Shown here: piece by piece, positions 4,824 through 6,091 of the stretch
Position numbering within the stretch: position 1 is the first letter of the stretch
Layout of the letters: every line of letters starts with the position of its first letter
Origin: Clostridia bacterium
Lineage (GTDB): Bacteria > Bacillota > Clostridia > Monoglobales > Monoglobaceae
NCBI GenBank assembly: GCA_017625185.1
Contig: JAGALN010000009.1
Span: forward strand, 1 to 6,091
DNA: 6,091 bases
Direction: 5' to 3'
The notes under the pieces: model-generated
What the model saw: only the letters and a program-made list of their open reading frames with translations
Databases searched by the model: none
Told to the model about the DNA's origin: nothing
Translations under genes and position numbers: made by a program

Positions 4824-6091
4824 ATGGAAAGTAAGCGGGTTTTTAACGAACAATTACAGGAGGAGATGCAGTTTGCAATCCATGAAAGCGGCTTAAAGGT
4901 CTATGTATTCCCCAAAAAGGGATTCAGTAAGTACTATGCCATCTATGGCACCGAGTATGGTTCCATTGACCGATGCTTTCAGGTGCCCGGGGAGAAGGAG
5001 ATGACCACCGTTCCCGATGGCATCGCCCATTATTTGGAGCATAAGCTCTTCGAGCAGGAGGATGGGGGCAACGCCTTTGACTTGTTTGCCAAAACCGGTG
5101 CCAGCAGCAATGCTTTCACCAGCTTTGATATGACGGCATATTTGTTCTCTTGTACCGATAAGTTCTATGAGAATTTGGATATCTTACTGGAATTTGTAAA
5201 TCGCCCCTGGTTTACCCAGGAGAATGTGGCAAAGGAGCAGGGGATTATCGGTCAGGAAATCAAGATGTATGATGATGACGCCGAGTGGAGGGTTTTTTTC
5301 AATGCCCTCTCTGCTATGTACCATGAGAACCCTGTCAAGATTGATATTGCCGGAACGGTGGAGAGTATCTCTCACATCACTCCGGACCTGCTTTATCGGT
5401 GCTACAACACCTTCTATAACCCTGCCAATATGGTGCTGGTTCTGGTGGGGGATGTGGAATTAGAAAAGGCCATGACCTATGTGGACAAATATGTAGACGC
5501 AAGCCGGAACCTGGGACAGATTCCCCGGGGCGAGGTCAGTGAACCCAAAGAGCGGAAGCAGGAAATGATTGAACAGAAGTTGCTGGTGTCCAGACCCCTG
5601 TTTCGGATTGGGTTTAAGGAAACATCCACTGAAACCGATGCAGTATCCCGGCTCCGGCGGGAGATTGCCAATGAGCTGATTTTAGAGGCGGTCTTTGGCA
5701 AGAGCAGCGATTTCTATATGGAACTTTACGAGGAAGGACTGATTGATAGTTCTTTTGGTGCTGAAACCGAAATTGCAAAGACCTATGGCTTTACTCTACT
5801 GGGCGGCGAGTCCAACCAACCGGAGAAGGTCTACCAAAAGGTTAAGGAGAAGTTGGAAACTCTTCAAAAAGGCGGAATCCCGGCAGAGGAGCTGGCAAGA
5901 GCAAGAAAGGTGCTGATTTCGGGGAATATCCGGATGTTCAATAGTGTGGAACGGATGGGGAACGCCTTTATCCGTCATATTTTAGCGGGATATCAGCCTC
6001 TAGAGTTTGCAGATGCGGTTAAACAGGTGAATGACGAGATGGTTTTAAAACAGCTTGTCGCTCATTTTGATACCGGGAACTGTGTGCTTTC
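4824..6091 (+). CDS. yfmH: M16 zinc peptidase, catalytic subunit (YfmH-like), 3' end cut by window edge
   Basis: The open frame runs from ATG 4824 to the edge, giving 422 full codons with no stop. Relatives are about 425-430 residues, so probably only a few codons are missing. The inverted zinc motif HYLEH is at residues 69-73 (zinc ligands H69 and H73, catalytic base E72). The downstream EQGIIGQE supplies E138 and the third ligand E145, 72 residues after H73. ASSNAFTSFDMTAYLFSC (93-110) after the motif is characteristic of the family. In the second half the R/Y position of the partner is replaced (Y302 and S309/S310 in LYEEGLIDSSF), as expected of the catalytic subunit of a split M16 enzyme. 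No signal peptide is seen. Together with yfmF it should form a cytoplasmic heteromeric metallopeptidase. The Bacillus homologue YmfH is linked to EF-P 5-aminopentanol modification, while other M16 pairs process peptides; the substrate here is unknown. Confidence 0.93.
   Translation, partial: MESKRVFNEQLQEEMQFAIHESGLKVYVFPKKGFSKYYAIYGTEYGSIDRCFQVPGEKEMTTVPDGIAHYLEHKLFEQEDGGNAFDLFAKTGASSNAFTSFDMTAYLFSCTDKFYENLDILLEFVNRPWFTQENVAKEQGIIGQEIKMYDDDAEWRVFFNALSAMYHENPVKIDIAGTVESISHITPDLLYRCYNTFYNPANMVLVLVGDVELEKAMTYVDKYVDASRNLGQIPRGEVSEPKERKQEMIEQKLLVSRPLFRIGFKETSTETDAVSRLRREIANELILEAVFGKSSDFYMELYEEGLIDSSFGAETEIAKTYGFTLLGGESNQPEKVYQKVKEKLETLQKGGIPAEELARARKVLISGNIRMFNSVERMGNAFIRHILAGYQPLEFADAVKQVNDEMVLKQLVAHFDTGNCVL

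Noticed and set aside
1..6091. CRISPR array, insertion sequence, riboswitch or phage/defence genes
   Set aside because: No regularly spaced repeats, transposase or integrase motifs, T-box or other riboswitch cores were seen on either strand.

Overview
The window looks like a chromosomal housekeeping segment from a low-to-mid GC Gram-positive bacterium (Bacillota). Clostridia, possibly Lachnospiraceae, is the best guess. The reasons are strong AGGAGG-type ribosome binding sites, near-consensus sigma-A promoters, a Bacillota-type AlaRS with a CGPCSEIYFD segment and Cys-rich insert, and the paired M16 proteins of the YfmF/YfmH type. Assignment below phylum level is inference from style, not from a search.

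Layout: bases 1-160 hold no convincing gene. The first 80 bases are very AT-rich (16 G/C of 80) and are followed by a perfect 12-bp hairpin. Next comes a tRNA-Leu(UAG) on the minus strand (202-285), with a downstream hairpin terminator (163-196) and a near-perfect promoter (298-326). A second near-perfect promoter (356-384) points the other way and drives alaS (452-3085, 877 aa). Only 8 bp separate alaS from a HIT-family nucleotide-binding protein (3094-3438), and a rho-independent terminator (3452-3482) closes this two-gene unit.

A second unit starts after the terminator: yfmF (3549-4823), an M16-like protein with no zinc motif, and immediately behind it, with zero intergenic bases, yfmH (4824 to the window edge), which carries the zinc motif HYLEH. 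The window cuts yfmH probably only a few codons before its stop.

Functionally the window is about translation. It has a leucine tRNA, the enzyme that charges tRNA-Ala, a HIT protein of a family able to hydrolyse aminoacyl-adenylates, and a peptidase-like pair whose Bacillus relatives are linked to EF-P modification. I found no CRISPR array, mobile element, phage gene or defence system. I do not think the window contains an undescribed system. The points most worth a second look are the alaS-HIT pairing, the complementary motif split between the two M16 proteins, the alaS leader without a T-box, and the hairpin/AT-rich patch at the left edge.
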